DNA of 49,549 nucleotides from Gammaproteobacteria bacterium (GTDB taxonomy: Bacteria > Pseudomonadota > Gammaproteobacteria > SZUA-229), in NCBI GenBank assembly GCA_026195895.1, contig JAPHRO010000041.1, forward strand, positions 1 to 49,549. Direction: 5' to 3'. How positions within the stretch are numbered: the stretch's first letter is position 1; each line of letters begins with the position of its first letter. The translations under genes and the position numbers were made by a program. Below the pieces are notes generated by a model that searched no databases, had not been told where the DNA came from, and saw nothing but the letters and a program-made list of their open reading frames with translations. Positions 9,648 through 17,999 of this stretch are shown in pieces.

Positions 9648-10043
9648 ATGATTGTAGTCGTAGTTGACAGCGATAATATCGCCGGTGAAGCGGATTTCCC
9701 CATGCTTAACCTGAAACGCTATGGCTGGGAACAGTTTCCAGATCTGGATCTGGAAGAGACGGCTCTTCGTTGCTGGCGAGCAGAGGTCATCGTGAGCGCT
9801 GCCGCACCCATTGATCGCACCATAATTGAAAAATCCTTTAAATTAAAACTCATTGTTAGCGCCGGTGAGAATTATAATCACATCGATCTGGAAGCCGCGA
9901 CAGAAAGAGGCATTAAAGTCTGCAATACACCGGGGCTATTTCCCGATAATACAGAAACGAGCCGCAAACTGTGTCGGCAGGTGGTGAGCAATATCAATGG
10001 CTTTTTAAAAGACGAGGATATAAATCGGATTATCCAGGCATAA
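9648..10043 (+). CDS. Internally shortened D-2-hydroxyacid dehydrogenase-like protein
   Basis: 131 aa. Residues 1-105 resemble the N-terminal substrate-binding half-domain of D-2-hydroxyacid dehydrogenases (glycerate/phosphoglycerate type): AEVIVSAAAPIDRTIIE, then LKLIVSAGENYNHIDLEAA and RGIKVCNTPG. In full-length enzymes this is followed by the Rossmann NAD-binding domain with GxGxxG and the catalytic Arg, Glu and His. None of that is present. The sequence instead passes into RKLCRQVVSNINGFL, which resembles the extreme C-terminus of the family. The simplest reading is a clean in-frame loss of about 180 residues. The frame is intact, so it may be a recent pseudogene or a stand-alone binding domain. 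Confidence 0.75.
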   Translation: MIVVVVDSDNIAGEADFPMLNLKRYGWEQFPDLDLEETALRCWRAEVIVSAAAPIDRTIIEKSFKLKLIVSAGENYNHIDLEAATERGIKVCNTPGLFPDNTETSRKLCRQVVSNINGFLKDEDINRIIQA

Positions 10044-10070
10044 GATTTTGATATTGGCGTCCAGCCCACA

Positions 10071-10089
10071 AATGAGTATAATTCTCATT
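10071..10089 (+). promoter_or_regulatory. Candidate Fur box
   Basis: The 19 bp AATGAGTATAATTCTCATT fit the palindrome AATGAGAATnATTCTCATT at all but one position, a form common for Fur operators. The perfect inverted arms CAAATGAG/CTCATTTG extend it to 10069-10091. It lies 24 bp upstream of the ATG of the Cys-rich peptide, where it would overlap or adjoin a promoter. Confidence 0.65.
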
Positions 10090-10112
10090 TGCAACCTCTA
10101 ACGGACATAAGC

Positions 10113-10292
10113 ATGAATTCACTATTAAGCGCTCTGATTGACTGCCCTAACCTGAGCCTGAAAATTCTAGACAATAATGGGCAAACCATCAAAACAGTAA
10201 ACCACGAGCAGCTACGTCAGTTCGTCAATAATCAGGATGCGCCCTGTTATAAAGACTGTGGTATTTATGACTGCCCCAAAAAGCCTGAATAA
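10113..10292 (+). CDS. Small Cys-rich protein, probably iron-regulated
   Basis: 59 aa from ATG at 10113; a longer in-frame TTG start at 10089 would put translation inside the Fur box and is unlikely. The C-terminal 15 residues hold three Cys in a tight pattern (CYKDCGIYDCPKK); a fourth lies at residue 11 (DCPNL). The composition suggests metal or Fe-S binding, but no family is recognised. The frame is supported by the Fur-like operator just upstream and by the absence of any other gene in this interval. The ribosome site is weak (ACGGAC). Existence is likely, function unknown. Confidence 0.6.
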   Translation: MNSLLSALIDCPNLSLKILDNNGQTIKTVNHEQLRQFVNNQDAPCYKDCGIYDCPKKPE

Positions 10293-10330
10293 CAGTAACT
10301 AAATCTAAGACTCGATTGCGACGCCGCTGG

Positions 10331-10927
10331 TTAATTCCTGCGCCAAACCAGTATTCGATTATTCGCCGGCATCTCATAATCGGCATCTAACATCATGTCA
10401 TTGTCTCTGGCCAGGCTGGCCAGATCTTCAAAATTTCGCACACCGCTTTCCGGGTCACGACTCTTTAGCCACTGATCAAATCGAGCATTACTTTCAGAAG
10501 TGAATTTGCCATCGTAATTGAACGGTCCATATTGGGCAAACAGGCCGCCCTGCTTCAGCGCATTGCTGATACCTCGAAACATGGCTTCCACCCTGGGCCA
10601 GGAAACGATATGCGTGGTATTCGCGGTGAACACATAGTCCATTTCGATAAACGACCAGGGTTGTTCATTAACATCCAGCAACTGCGGCGGCCTGATTCGA
10701 TCATGGCTCGCGTCCTGTATCCACATTTCAATACCCGCTAGCTGATCTTCCAGTTCTGTCGGCTGCCAGCCAAGATGCGGCAAATACTCAGTAAAATATA
10801 CCGCATGCTGCCCGGTACCACTGCCAATCTCAAGCACGTCTCCTGGTTCGGTAAAAACATCCTGCAAAACTTGCAGAATTGGATGTTTGTTCTGTTCACA
10901 GGATTCTGCAAATGGTTTTTTTAACAT
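10331..10927 (-). CDS. SAM-dependent methyltransferase-like protein, DUF938 family
   Basis: 198 aa when started at ATG 10927 (MLKKPFAESCEQNK). The frame is open further upstream, but the ATG overlaps the apeB stop as TAATG, which implies translational coupling. Motif I of class I methyltransferases is clear: VLEIGSGTGQHAVYF near residue 31. PTELEDQL is the probable acidic SAM-ribose region. The ending NNRILVWRRN is typical of the DUF938 family. The substrate is unknown. Second gene after apeB. Confidence 0.88.
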   Translation of the reverse strand: MLKKPFAESCEQNKHPILQVLQDVFTEPGDVLEIGSGTGQHAVYFTEYLPHLGWQPTELEDQLAGIEMWIQDASHDRIRPPQLLDVNEQPWSFIEMDYVFTANTTHIVSWPRVEAMFRGISNALKQGGLFAQYGPFNYDGKFTSESNARFDQWLKSRDPESGVRNFEDLASLARDNDMMLDADYEMPANNRILVWRRN

Positions 10928-12210
10928 TAAGCGTAATACTCTTTCAAAACTCGATATAAATAAAAGGCATCCCAACATCCAGCCAGTTCTCTGATGGAAT
11001 GCATGGCAAAAGTTGGCACACCCACATCCAGGGTTTTAACACCAGTTTCACTGGCCGTAATAGGACCAATAGTGCTGCCACAACCCAGATCACTGCGCAC
11101 AACAAAAGACTGGAATGGCACATCGGCCTGCTTGCATAAACTTTTGAAAATAGCACCAGTTTCACTATTCGATGCATAGCGCTGATTAGCATTGGTTTTA
11201 ATCACCGGGCCATGATTAATTACCGGGCCATGATTATCATCGTGTTTATCAGCAAAATTAGGATGCACACCATGGGCATTATCTGCTGAAATAAACATGG
11301 ATTGATTAATAACTCGGCTCAGATTTTCACCCGTGCCGGCGATACGTTCCAGCACCGATTTTAAAAACGTTCCCTGCGCACCCGAAGCCGAGGCACTGCC
11401 TACTTCTTCATGGTCATTGCACACCAGCAAGCTGGTTGCATTTTCACCCGCTTCGGTAATGCTCATCAAACCGGTATAACAACTAAGTAAATTATCCAGC
11501 CGAGCCGAGGCAATAAAATCCTGATGCAAACCGACAATAGCGGGTGGTTGTACATCATAAAAACTCAGCTCATAGTCAAGCACTTCAACTGCATCACAAT
11601 CATCAATCTGTTGCTTCATTAATTGCAGAATAATGCTTTTAAAATCAGGTTTGTCTTCATTGGGCAACTTAAGCAGTATCGGTGGAATATCTTTCTGTGC
11701 ATTGATACTCCGTTCATTATTCGCTTCGCGATCCAGGTGAATAGCCAGGCTGGGAATCACCGCAATGGGATTTTGAAAATTAATCAGCACCTGATGAATT
11801 TCGTCATCTTCATCCAGATAATTGACGCGGCCCGCCAGCGATAAATCACGGTCAAACCAGGGATTTAATAATGCGCCGCCGTAAACTTCTACACCCAACT
11901 GGAAATAACCGTTTTTAACAATCTCCGGTTGCGGTTTAACTTTTAAACAGGGGCTATCGGTGTGCGCACCCACCATGCGAATGCCGGTTTCACTGAGATC
12001 GCCTTTGCCCAATTTAAACGCAATAATGGATGAATCATTACGGGTAACATAATAGCCCTCACCTTTCTCCAGCGTCCAGGCATCGGCTTCAAACAGACGA
12101 CGGTACCCGGAACATTCCAGTATGCCAGTCATTTGCTCAACCGCATGAAATGGCGTTGGCGACATTTCGATAAAATCCATCATGCCCCGGTTAAATTTTG
12201 TATCGTTCAT
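10927..12210 (-). CDS. apeB: M18 family aminopeptidase
   Basis: Zinc metallo-aminopeptidase of family M18 (aspartyl/deblocking-aminopeptidase type), cytoplasmic, taking N-terminal residues off peptides. The 427 aa match the usual length. Metal and catalytic regions are visible: GAHTDSPCLKVKP (His and Asp ligand, near residue 82), LLVCNDHEEVGSAS (catalytic Glu), SADNAHGVHPNF and the C-terminal AMHSIRELAG. ATG at 12210 is preceded by a GGGGCAG stretch. The stop overlaps the start of the DUF938 gene by one base. The doubled NHGPVI near residue 330 is a normal family feature. Confidence 0.95.
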   Translation of the reverse strand: MNDTKFNRGMMDFIEMSPTPFHAVEQMTGILECSGYRRLFEADAWTLEKGEGYYVTRNDSSIIAFKLGKGDLSETGIRMVGAHTDSPCLKVKPQPEIVKNGYFQLGVEVYGGALLNPWFDRDLSLAGRVNYLDEDDEIHQVLINFQNPIAVIPSLAIHLDREANNERSINAQKDIPPILLKLPNEDKPDFKSIILQLMKQQIDDCDAVEVLDYELSFYDVQPPAIVGLHQDFIASARLDNLLSCYTGLMSITEAGENATSLLVCNDHEEVGSASASGAQGTFLKSVLERIAGTGENLSRVINQSMFISADNAHGVHPNFADKHDDNHGPVINHGPVIKTNANQRYASNSETGAIFKSLCKQADVPFQSFVVRSDLGCGSTIGPITASETGVKTLDVGVPTFAMHSIRELAGCWDAFYLYRVLKEYYA

Positions 12211-12244
12211 CTACTGCCCCACAAACTTTTTTACTTTTGATATA

Positions 12245-13378
12245 TTAATGTTCGATTCGATAAAGCGTATGTTCATCATAGCCGGTAACCACTCGAATCA
12301 TGCCACACAATTCATCGTTTAATCGCTCATCGCCGCTATCGACTCGAATCGCCTGTCCATTCAGTGCGTGCAATTTTTCTGGCGTTGCTATCACCAGCAA
12401 ATTATCTCTGCCAATTTTACGAATAACCTGTGGACTCAGCTGCTGATTGCCGCGACCCAGTAAATGGCCCTGCCCGCCGATAATCGTCAAAATAATTTTT
12501 GCTGTCTTACCCTGTTCCAGCATGGCTAATATCTGTTGTTCATTGACATCATTTTGCAACAACTGCTGATTCTCAATGGCATCGATGCCTAACAAGGTCG
12601 AGGCTAATCCCAGTTCATCCATAATGGCTTTAGGGGTGCTACCCGAGCCGACAAAATAAACAATATCCGGCTCCATTGATTCAATCACAAAACTGGCAAT
12701 ATCATGCAGTACCAGTTCTGCATGTTCGACACCGCCTTCTTTCATGTTTTGCATATACTGATTTTCAGCCGGCACACTGAGCTGACCGAAACGCTTCGCC
12801 TTCACGATATCATGGCGAAATGCATCTTCATCTATATCCATCACCGAAGCCTCATGCACCGCTAACGGTCGGCCACGAATAATGAGATACAATAGCTCAC
12901 CGGCATGCTTAGGCGTCACGGCATAAACCGCCGAATGAATTTTACAGCCCGCCGGAATGCCCAGCACAGGAATAGACTCTTCTTTGTTCAGATTTTTCAG
13001 GGTACTGAAAATATCGCGGGCCGTACCATCACCACCGGCAAACAGAATTAGATCGATACCTTCTGCAACCAGTTTTTTTACCGCGTTACAGGTATCTTCC
13101 GCCGTGGTTTCACCCGCTTCATTACTCGCCACGACGCGAGTGTCAAAGCCCATGTCCTCAGACAGGTACTGCCCCATTTCATTGGCGGCGGTGTACACTC
13201 GAAACAGGTCGTTGAACTCCTGGATTTCTTCAAGCGCCACTCGGGTTCGCGCCTGCGCCTGCGGTTGTGCACCCATTTTGCGCGCCGCTTTCACGATCGC
13301 TGCACCATCGGAGCCTTTAAGCGCCACACGACCACCCACACCCGCCAGTGGATTAATAATTAACCCCAACCTAAACAA
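12245..13378 (-). CDS. ATP-NAD kinase-like protein
   Basis: 377 aa of the predicted ATP-NAD kinase family (COG3199 type), related to NAD kinase and diacylglycerol kinase. The glycine-rich kinase motif FAGGDGTARDIF (near residue 116) is the NAD-kinase GGDGT signature, followed by PVLGIPAGCKIHSAVYA. The N-terminus LGLIINPLAGVGG is characteristic. It probably phosphorylates NAD or a related substrate; the exact substrate is not established for this subgroup. The start is a TTG at 13378 with AAGG seven bases upstream. Divergent from ispG across 94 bp. Confidence 0.88.
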   Translation of the reverse strand: MFRLGLIINPLAGVGGRVALKGSDGAAIVKAARKMGAQPQAQARTRVALEEIQEFNDLFRVYTAANEMGQYLSEDMGFDTRVVASNEAGETTAEDTCNAVKKLVAEGIDLILFAGGDGTARDIFSTLKNLNKEESIPVLGIPAGCKIHSAVYAVTPKHAGELLYLIIRGRPLAVHEASVMDIDEDAFRHDIVKAKRFGQLSVPAENQYMQNMKEGGVEHAELVLHDIASFVIESMEPDIVYFVGSGSTPKAIMDELGLASTLLGIDAIENQQLLQNDVNEQQILAMLEQGKTAKIILTIIGGQGHLLGRGNQQLSPQVIRKIGRDNLLVIATPEKLHALNGQAIRVDSGDERLNDELCGMIRVVTGYDEHTLYRIEH

Positions 13379-13472
13379 TGATTTACCTTGTTATTAAAAC
13401 TGCTAACCTGCTAGTCAATTTAACATATAGTGGTATCATAAATGCCGATTTAAATGGCCCCGTAGAAAAAAT

Positions 13473-14705
13473 ATGCAATTTCCTTCTCCATTCCACTCCA
13501 GACGCAAATCGATTCCGGTCAAAGTTGGCAATGTTGTCGTAGGAGGAGAAGCACCGGTCGTCGTTCAGTCGATGACCAACACGGATACCGCCGATGAAAT
13601 TGCAACGGCCGTTCAAATCGCAGAACTTGCCGCCGCCGGCTCTGAAATGGTCCGCATTACCGTCAATACGGCAGAAGCGGCAGCCTGCGTCGCCGGTATC
13701 AAAGCGCGGCTGAAACACATGGGCATAGATGTCCCCCTGGTGGGTGACTTTCATTTCAATGGTCATAAATTGTTGAGCCAGTATCCTGAGTGCGCCCAGG
13801 CACTGGATAAATACCGGATCAATCCGGGTAACGTGGGCCGTGGTAAAAAACGCGACGAGCAGTTCGCCACCATGATCGAGTTTGCGATCAAATATGACAA
13901 ACCGGTTCGCATTGGCGTGAACTGGGGCAGTATGGATCAGGAATTGCTGGCTCATCTAATGGATGCCAACGCACAACAGGCAGAACCGGACGAGCCGAAA
14001 GACGTCATGTTTGAAACCGTTATTCGTTCAGCCCTCGACAGTGCCAAACAGGCTGAAGAACTGGGGCTTGGTAAAGATAAAATTATTTTGTCCTGCAAAA
14101 TGTCCGATGTGCAGGATCTGGTTACTGTCTACCGGGCGATGGCGGAACGATGCGATTACGCCCTGCACCTCGGACTCACCGAAGCGGGTATGGGATCAAA
14201 AGGTATTGTTGCCTCAACGGCTGCTCTGGCCATTCTGTTGCATGAAGGTATCGGCGATACCATTCGCATTTCGCTAACTCCCGAGCCCGGTGCTGCGCGT
14301 ACCAAAGAAGTCATCGTTGCGCAGGAAATTTTACAGACCATGGGCCTGCGCGCCTTTGTTCCGCTGGTCACTGCCTGCCCCGGTTGTGGTCGTACCTCGA
14401 GCAGTTACTTTCAGGAACTGGCGGAAAGAATCCAGCATTATTTACGCGAACAAATGCCGATCTGGGCACAGAAATATCAGGGCGTGGAAAACATGTCGGT
14501 GGCGGTCATGGGCTGCGTTGTTAACGGTCCCGGCGAAAGCAAACATGCCAACATTGGCATTAGTTTACCGGGTAATGGCGAAAAACCGGTTGCGCCGGTT
14601 TATGAAGACGGTGAAAAAACAGTCACGCTAAAAGGTGATCACATCGCCGAGGAATTCCAGCAGTTACTGGATCAATATATTGAGCGCACCTATAAACAGC
14701 ATTAA
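13473..14705 (+). CDS. ispG: 4-hydroxy-3-methylbut-2-en-1-yl diphosphate synthase
   Basis: Fe-S enzyme of the non-mevalonate isoprenoid pathway that converts MEcPP to HMBPP. The 410 aa include the start region [41 protein letters not shown] and the cluster cysteines in [10 protein letters not shown] (near residue 303) and [11 protein letters not shown]. Length and motifs are complete. ATG at 13473 has a weak ribosome site. Here it stands alone, divergent from the NAD-kinase-like gene, not next to hisS as in many relatives. Confidence 0.97.
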   Translation: MQFPSPFHSRRKSIPVKVGNVVVGGEAPVVVQSMTNTDTADEIATAVQIAELAAAGSEMVRITVNTAEAAACVAGIKARLKHMGIDVPLVGDFHFNGHKLLSQYPECAQALDKYRINPGNVGRGKKRDEQFATMIEFAIKYDKPVRIGVNWGSMDQELLAHLMDANAQQAEPDEPKDVMFETVIRSALDSAKQAEELGLGKDKIILSCKMSDVQDLVTVYRAMAERCDYALHLGLTEAGMGSKGIVASTAALAILLHEGIGDTIRISLTPEPGAARTKEVIVAQEILQTMGLRAFVPLVTACPGCGRTSSSYFQELAERIQHYLREQMPIWAQKYQGVENMSVAVMGCVVNGPGESKHANIGISLPGNGEKPVAPVYEDGEKTVTLKGDHIAEEFQQLLDQYIERTYKQH

Positions 14706-14893
14706 ATTTTTTTCCAACACAGTAACAATAAAAACAGTCGAATTCAGGCAAAATCTTAACCCCCGTTTCCCGATCAGTACAACTTGATCTTACGCAGGAA
14801 TTATTATCTGATCATTTTATTAAACTATCAATTGATGCAATATAGATGTATACAAGCTATTCGCGGTTAACGAAATAACATGGAGAAGCTAAC

Positions 14894-15535
14894 ATGAAAA
14901 ACCACTACCCTGCGATCCGATATTCGGTATTGTTGTTGATCGGATTTGCTGCCACCCCACTTCTGACTCAGGCATCCGGACTGACACTGCGCGGCCCCAT
15001 CGCTTTCGAAACATTTGATAAGGATTCGAACGGCATGATTAGCCCACAGGAATTTGTCAGCACCCATAACCAGCGCAAACGCATACAGTTCGATGCTGGC
15101 ATGCGACCCAAATTCATGCCCGGCTTTACCTATTTTGATGCCAATGGCGACAACCAGATCAGCAAGGAAGAATTAGCCGCAGGGCGAGAAAACTGGCGTC
15201 AGCAACGGGGCAATATGCAAGGTCAGAAACCAGGATCAGGCATGGGGCCCGGTATGGGACGTGGCCAGGGAATGGGTCAGGGCATGAACCGGGGCAGGAA
15301 TATGCCCAGCTTTGCCGATTTCGATCTCAATGGCGATGGGGTTTTAAAACCGGAAGAATTTTATGATGCACGGGCAAAACGCATGTATCAACGTGCTGAA
15401 CAGGGCTACCCAATGCGCAACGCCGCTAAAGCCCCGCCCTTTGAACAGGTCGACACCAATAAGGATGGCGTGATTTCAACAGAAGAATTTGCTGCGCACC
15501 AGGCAGAGCATAAACGAATGCGCGGTAATCCATAA
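14894..15535 (+). CDS. Exported EF-hand calcium-binding protein
   Basis: 213 aa with an N-terminal signal peptide (about 1-28, hydrophobic core YSVLLLIGFAATPLLTQA). Four EF-hand loops are visible: DKDSNGMISPQEF near 42, DANGDNQISKEEL near 80, DLNGDGVLKPEEF near 144 and DTNKDGVISTEEF near 190. The two pairs are separated by a Gly/Met/Gln-rich linker (about 102-135) of repeated GMG and GQGM units. Probably periplasmic; calcium buffering or sensing is the family expectation. A GGAG site lies eight bases before the ATG. Single gene, ended by a strong terminator. Confidence 0.93.
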   Translation: MKNHYPAIRYSVLLLIGFAATPLLTQASGLTLRGPIAFETFDKDSNGMISPQEFVSTHNQRKRIQFDAGMRPKFMPGFTYFDANGDNQISKEELAAGRENWRQQRGNMQGQKPGSGMGPGMGRGQGMGQGMNRGRNMPSFADFDLNGDGVLKPEEFYDARAKRMYQRAEQGYPMRNAAKAPPFEQVDTNKDGVISTEEFAAHQAEHKRMRGNP

Positions 15536-15540
15536 ACACC

Positions 15541-15574
15541 ACCGGGCACCTGTTGTTCAGCTGCCCGGTTTTTT
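15541..15574 (+). terminator. Rho-independent terminator of the EF-hand gene
   Basis: Stem ACCGGGCA/TGCCCGGT (15541-15548 with 15562-15569), extended inside by CTG/CAG around a TTGTT loop and followed by a T run. It lies 6 bp after the EF-hand stop and its T run overlaps the end of the convergent aroG. Confidence 0.9.
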
Positions 15575-16631
15575 ATTTGCGTCGTTTTTTTACCGCCTCG
15601 GCCAGCTCTCTCAATAAGCCTTCCGTTTCATCCCAGCCCATGCAGGCATCGGTAATACTCTGGCCGTAAATCAGATCATTTAAGTTATTGCAGTCGGCAT
15701 CCTGACGTCCCGCCACCAGATGGCTCTCCAGCATGACACCAAAAATGCGTGTATCGCCAGCGGCTATCTGACTGGCCACATCACGACACACCTCAAGCTG
15801 CCTGGCGTGACTTTTTTCGCTGTTCGCGTGGGAACAGTCCACCATAAGCTTGGCACGCTGACCGTTTTTTTTCAGCTTGCTCGCAGCATCATTCACACTG
15901 GCCGCATCATAGTTTGGTTTTTTGCCGCCACGCAGAATAATGTGGCAATCATCATTACCCGTGGTAGAAAAAATCGCGGAATGCCCCTGCTTGGTCAGCG
16001 ACATAAACACATGGGGGCGTGAAGCTGCCTGAATCGCATCGACCGCCACGTTCAGGCCACCGTCGGTGCCATTTTTAAAACCCACCGGACAGGACAGACC
16101 GGAGGATAATTCCCGATGCCCCTGGCTTTCCGTGGTGCGGGCGCCAATGGCACCCCAGCTTACCAGGTCAGCAATATACTGCGGGCTGATCAGATCAAGG
16201 AATTCAGTACCTGATGGCACGCCCATTTCTGCCAAGTCCAGTAACAGGCTGCGCGCCACTCGCAATCCATGATTAATGTTGAAACTGTCATCAAGATGCG
16301 GATCGTTGATCAGGCCTTTCCAGCCGACTGTAGTACGCGGCTTTTCAAAATAAACGCGCATGACAATGCAAAGCTCAGTCGACAGTTCAGCAATCAATGT
16401 CTTCAAGCGTCTGGCATAGTCTCGGGCTGCTTTGGGATCATGAATAGAACAGGGGCCGACGATCACCAGTAAACGATCATTTTCATCGTTCAAAATATCG
16501 TGAATGGCCTGACGGGTCGTATGTACCGTATCGGAGGCCACCTCAGAAATGGGATATTCTCGATGCAATTCCTCTGGCGCAATCACTTCCTGCATGCCCG
16601 AAATGCGTAAATCGTCAGTCTTGTACTTCAT
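15573..16631 (-). CDS. aroG: 3-deoxy-7-phosphoheptulonate (DAHP) synthase, class I
   Basis: First enzyme of the shikimate pathway, condensing phosphoenolpyruvate and erythrose 4-phosphate. 352 aa from ATG at 16631; a GTG two codons upstream (16637) is an alternative start. E. coli-type class I signatures are complete: VIVGPCSIHDPKAA near 55, RVYFEKPRTTVGWKG near 91, GARTTESQGHRELSSGLSCPVGFKNGTDG, LRGGKKPNYD and MVDCSHANS. The isoform (Phe-, Tyr- or Trp-sensitive) cannot be decided by eye; overall it looks AroG-like. Single gene, convergent with the EF-hand gene. Confidence 0.96.
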   Translation of the reverse strand: MKYKTDDLRISGMQEVIAPEELHREYPISEVASDTVHTTRQAIHDILNDENDRLLVIVGPCSIHDPKAARDYARRLKTLIAELSTELCIVMRVYFEKPRTTVGWKGLINDPHLDDSFNINHGLRVARSLLLDLAEMGVPSGTEFLDLISPQYIADLVSWGAIGARTTESQGHRELSSGLSCPVGFKNGTDGGLNVAVDAIQAASRPHVFMSLTKQGHSAIFSTTGNDDCHIILRGGKKPNYDAASVNDAASKLKKNGQRAKLMVDCSHANSEKSHARQLEVCRDVASQIAAGDTRIFGVMLESHLVAGRQDADCNNLNDLIYGQSITDACMGWDETEGLLRELAEAVKKRRK

Positions 16632-16780
16632 GGTCACTTACGTTCTATATGGAAAAATAAATATGGTCGCGCATTATATCGGAAAATGAATGGCACGGGG
16701 CATTCCGCTAAAAATACAGTTATCCCGGCAGTTATGCTACTTTCAACGATACGACACAATCAGTCCATGGAATATTACAG

Positions 16781-17278
16781 TTGCGAATTCTAAGCATATT
16801 CATCTACCCGGTCTTTTCGGTCATGCTGCTCATGCTAGTGGCTGGCTGCACAGAAGAGCCGCAAACACCAGAAAACAGAATCAGGCAATTCATTGAGCAA
16901 GCCATTCTGGCAGCAGAAAACAGAGATGTCGGTGCCCTGGCTGATCTGATAGCACAGCAATACATCGATGATAAAAATCTGAACAAAGATACGCTAACCA
17001 AAATGGCGCGGGGCTATTTTTTTCGCCACAGAAATATTCACCTGTTGAGCCGGATTGATTCGATCAGTCTGACCCGCCAGGCAGATGCTACAGGCCGCGC
17101 CAGTCTCATTGTGTATATCGCGATGGCGGGCCAACCCCTGCACAGCATGCAGGCCATAACCACGATGCGCGCCCGCCTGTATCGTTTTGATTTAATCCTG
17201 GTGGAACAAAATAATGACTGGTTATTACTCAGCGCCAACTGGAAACCGGTGAAAATCAATGAATTTTTTGGCCACTAA
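16781..17278 (+). CDS. Predicted lipoprotein of unknown function
   Basis: 165 aa with a lipoprotein signal peptide: hydrophobic IFIYPVFSVMLLMLVAGC with the lipobox LVAGC at residues 19-23. The mature part begins with acidic and Pro residues and then looks like a small alpha/beta domain, of NTF2/SnoaL-like size (AAENRDVGALADLI early, NNDWLLLSANWKPV late). That fold guess is weak. The start is TTG at 16781 with GGA ten bases upstream; no in-frame ATG precedes it. It lies between the divergent aroG and the convergent HAD gene. Confidence 0.8.
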   Translation: MRILSIFIYPVFSVMLLMLVAGCTEEPQTPENRIRQFIEQAILAAENRDVGALADLIAQQYIDDKNLNKDTLTKMARGYFFRHRNIHLLSRIDSISLTRQADATGRASLIVYIAMAGQPLHSMQAITTMRARLYRFDLILVEQNNDWLLLSANWKPVKINEFFGH

Positions 17279-17303
17279 GAATTTTGATTACTGATAATTG
17301 ATG

Positions 17304-17999
17304 TTAATCCATCAGTAATTTCAGCAGCCCGTATAAATCAGCAATTTCAAAGTCTGCGCTATAGTCCGCTGTCTGCCATTCAGTGCCCTGACGATTTATC
17401 CACACAGACCGTATACCGGCATGTCTGGCTCCCTGAATATCATGAACTTCATGATCGCCCACATGCAAGGTCTGTTCGGGTTTCATGCCCAGTTGATTCA
17501 TCGCTTCGATAAACATGGCAGGATGCGGTTTGGCGGCAGCGACATCGGCAGCAGAAACCTGCAAATCAAAAAACTCACCCAGCCCGACTTTTTCAATATC
17601 CGCATTGCCATTGGTAAGCGCTACCAGTTTGAAATGTGCCTGTAGCCGTTCCAGTACCGGGATTACATCGGCATAAAATTCGACCTTTTGCCGAGCATCA
17701 TGGAAAACCTTAAAACCCTCGTCGATCCAGTCATAGTGATAACCCAGTTCATCGGCAAGCTCCCGAAAATGAGCACGGCGGGCAGCAGACAGATCATTCA
17801 CCAGATCTGGCTGCTGCCGCATCAGGGCTTTGCGTTTGTCACGTAAATCGTCAATCGAATAACGACTGGTAATATCAGGCAAATTCTGCTGCAACCAGGC
17901 ATAACTGGTGTTTTCCGCATGCATAATCGTCGGCATGCAGGGCCACAGAGTATCGTCTAGATCGATAGTCACTAACTGAATTTGAGAACGAACATTCAC
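17304..17999 (-). CDS. HAD-superfamily phosphatase, YigB-like
   Basis: 231 aa haloacid-dehalogenase-type hydrolase. Motif I is VTIDLDDTLWPC (nucleophile Asp near residue 13), motif II LVALTNGN near 128, the motif III Lys AAAKPHPAMF near 154 and motif IV HVGDHEVHDIQGA near 180. The alpha-helical cap between motifs I and II matches the YigB (FMN phosphatase-type) group. The GTG start at 17999 overlaps the stop of the SPOR gene by 4 nt (GTGA), so it is translationally coupled to it. The substrate is not known. Confidence 0.88.
   Translation of the reverse strand: MNVRSQIQLVTIDLDDTLWPCMPTIMHAENTSYAWLQQNLPDITSRYSIDDLRDKRKALMRQQPDLVNDLSAARRAHFRELADELGYHYDWIDEGFKVFHDARQKVEFYADVIPVLERLQAHFKLVALTNGNADIEKVGLGEFFDLQVSAADVAAAKPHPAMFIEAMNQLGMKPEQTLHVGDHEVHDIQGARHAGIRSVWINRQGTEWQTADYSADFEIADLYGLLKLLMD

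Noticed and set aside
11200-11240. Apparent tandem duplication in apeB (NHGPVI twice)
   Set aside because: M18 aminopeptidases normally have a NHGPxxNxGPVIK sequence here, so it is a family motif, not a repeat.
13383-13955. 190-codon open frame opposite ispG
   Set aside because: It is entirely antisense to well-conserved ispG, with no ribosome site or recognisable protein features.
16690-16710. TGGCAC string upstream of the lipoprotein gene, considered as sigma-54 -24 element
   Set aside because: No TTGC-type -12 element at the required spacing.
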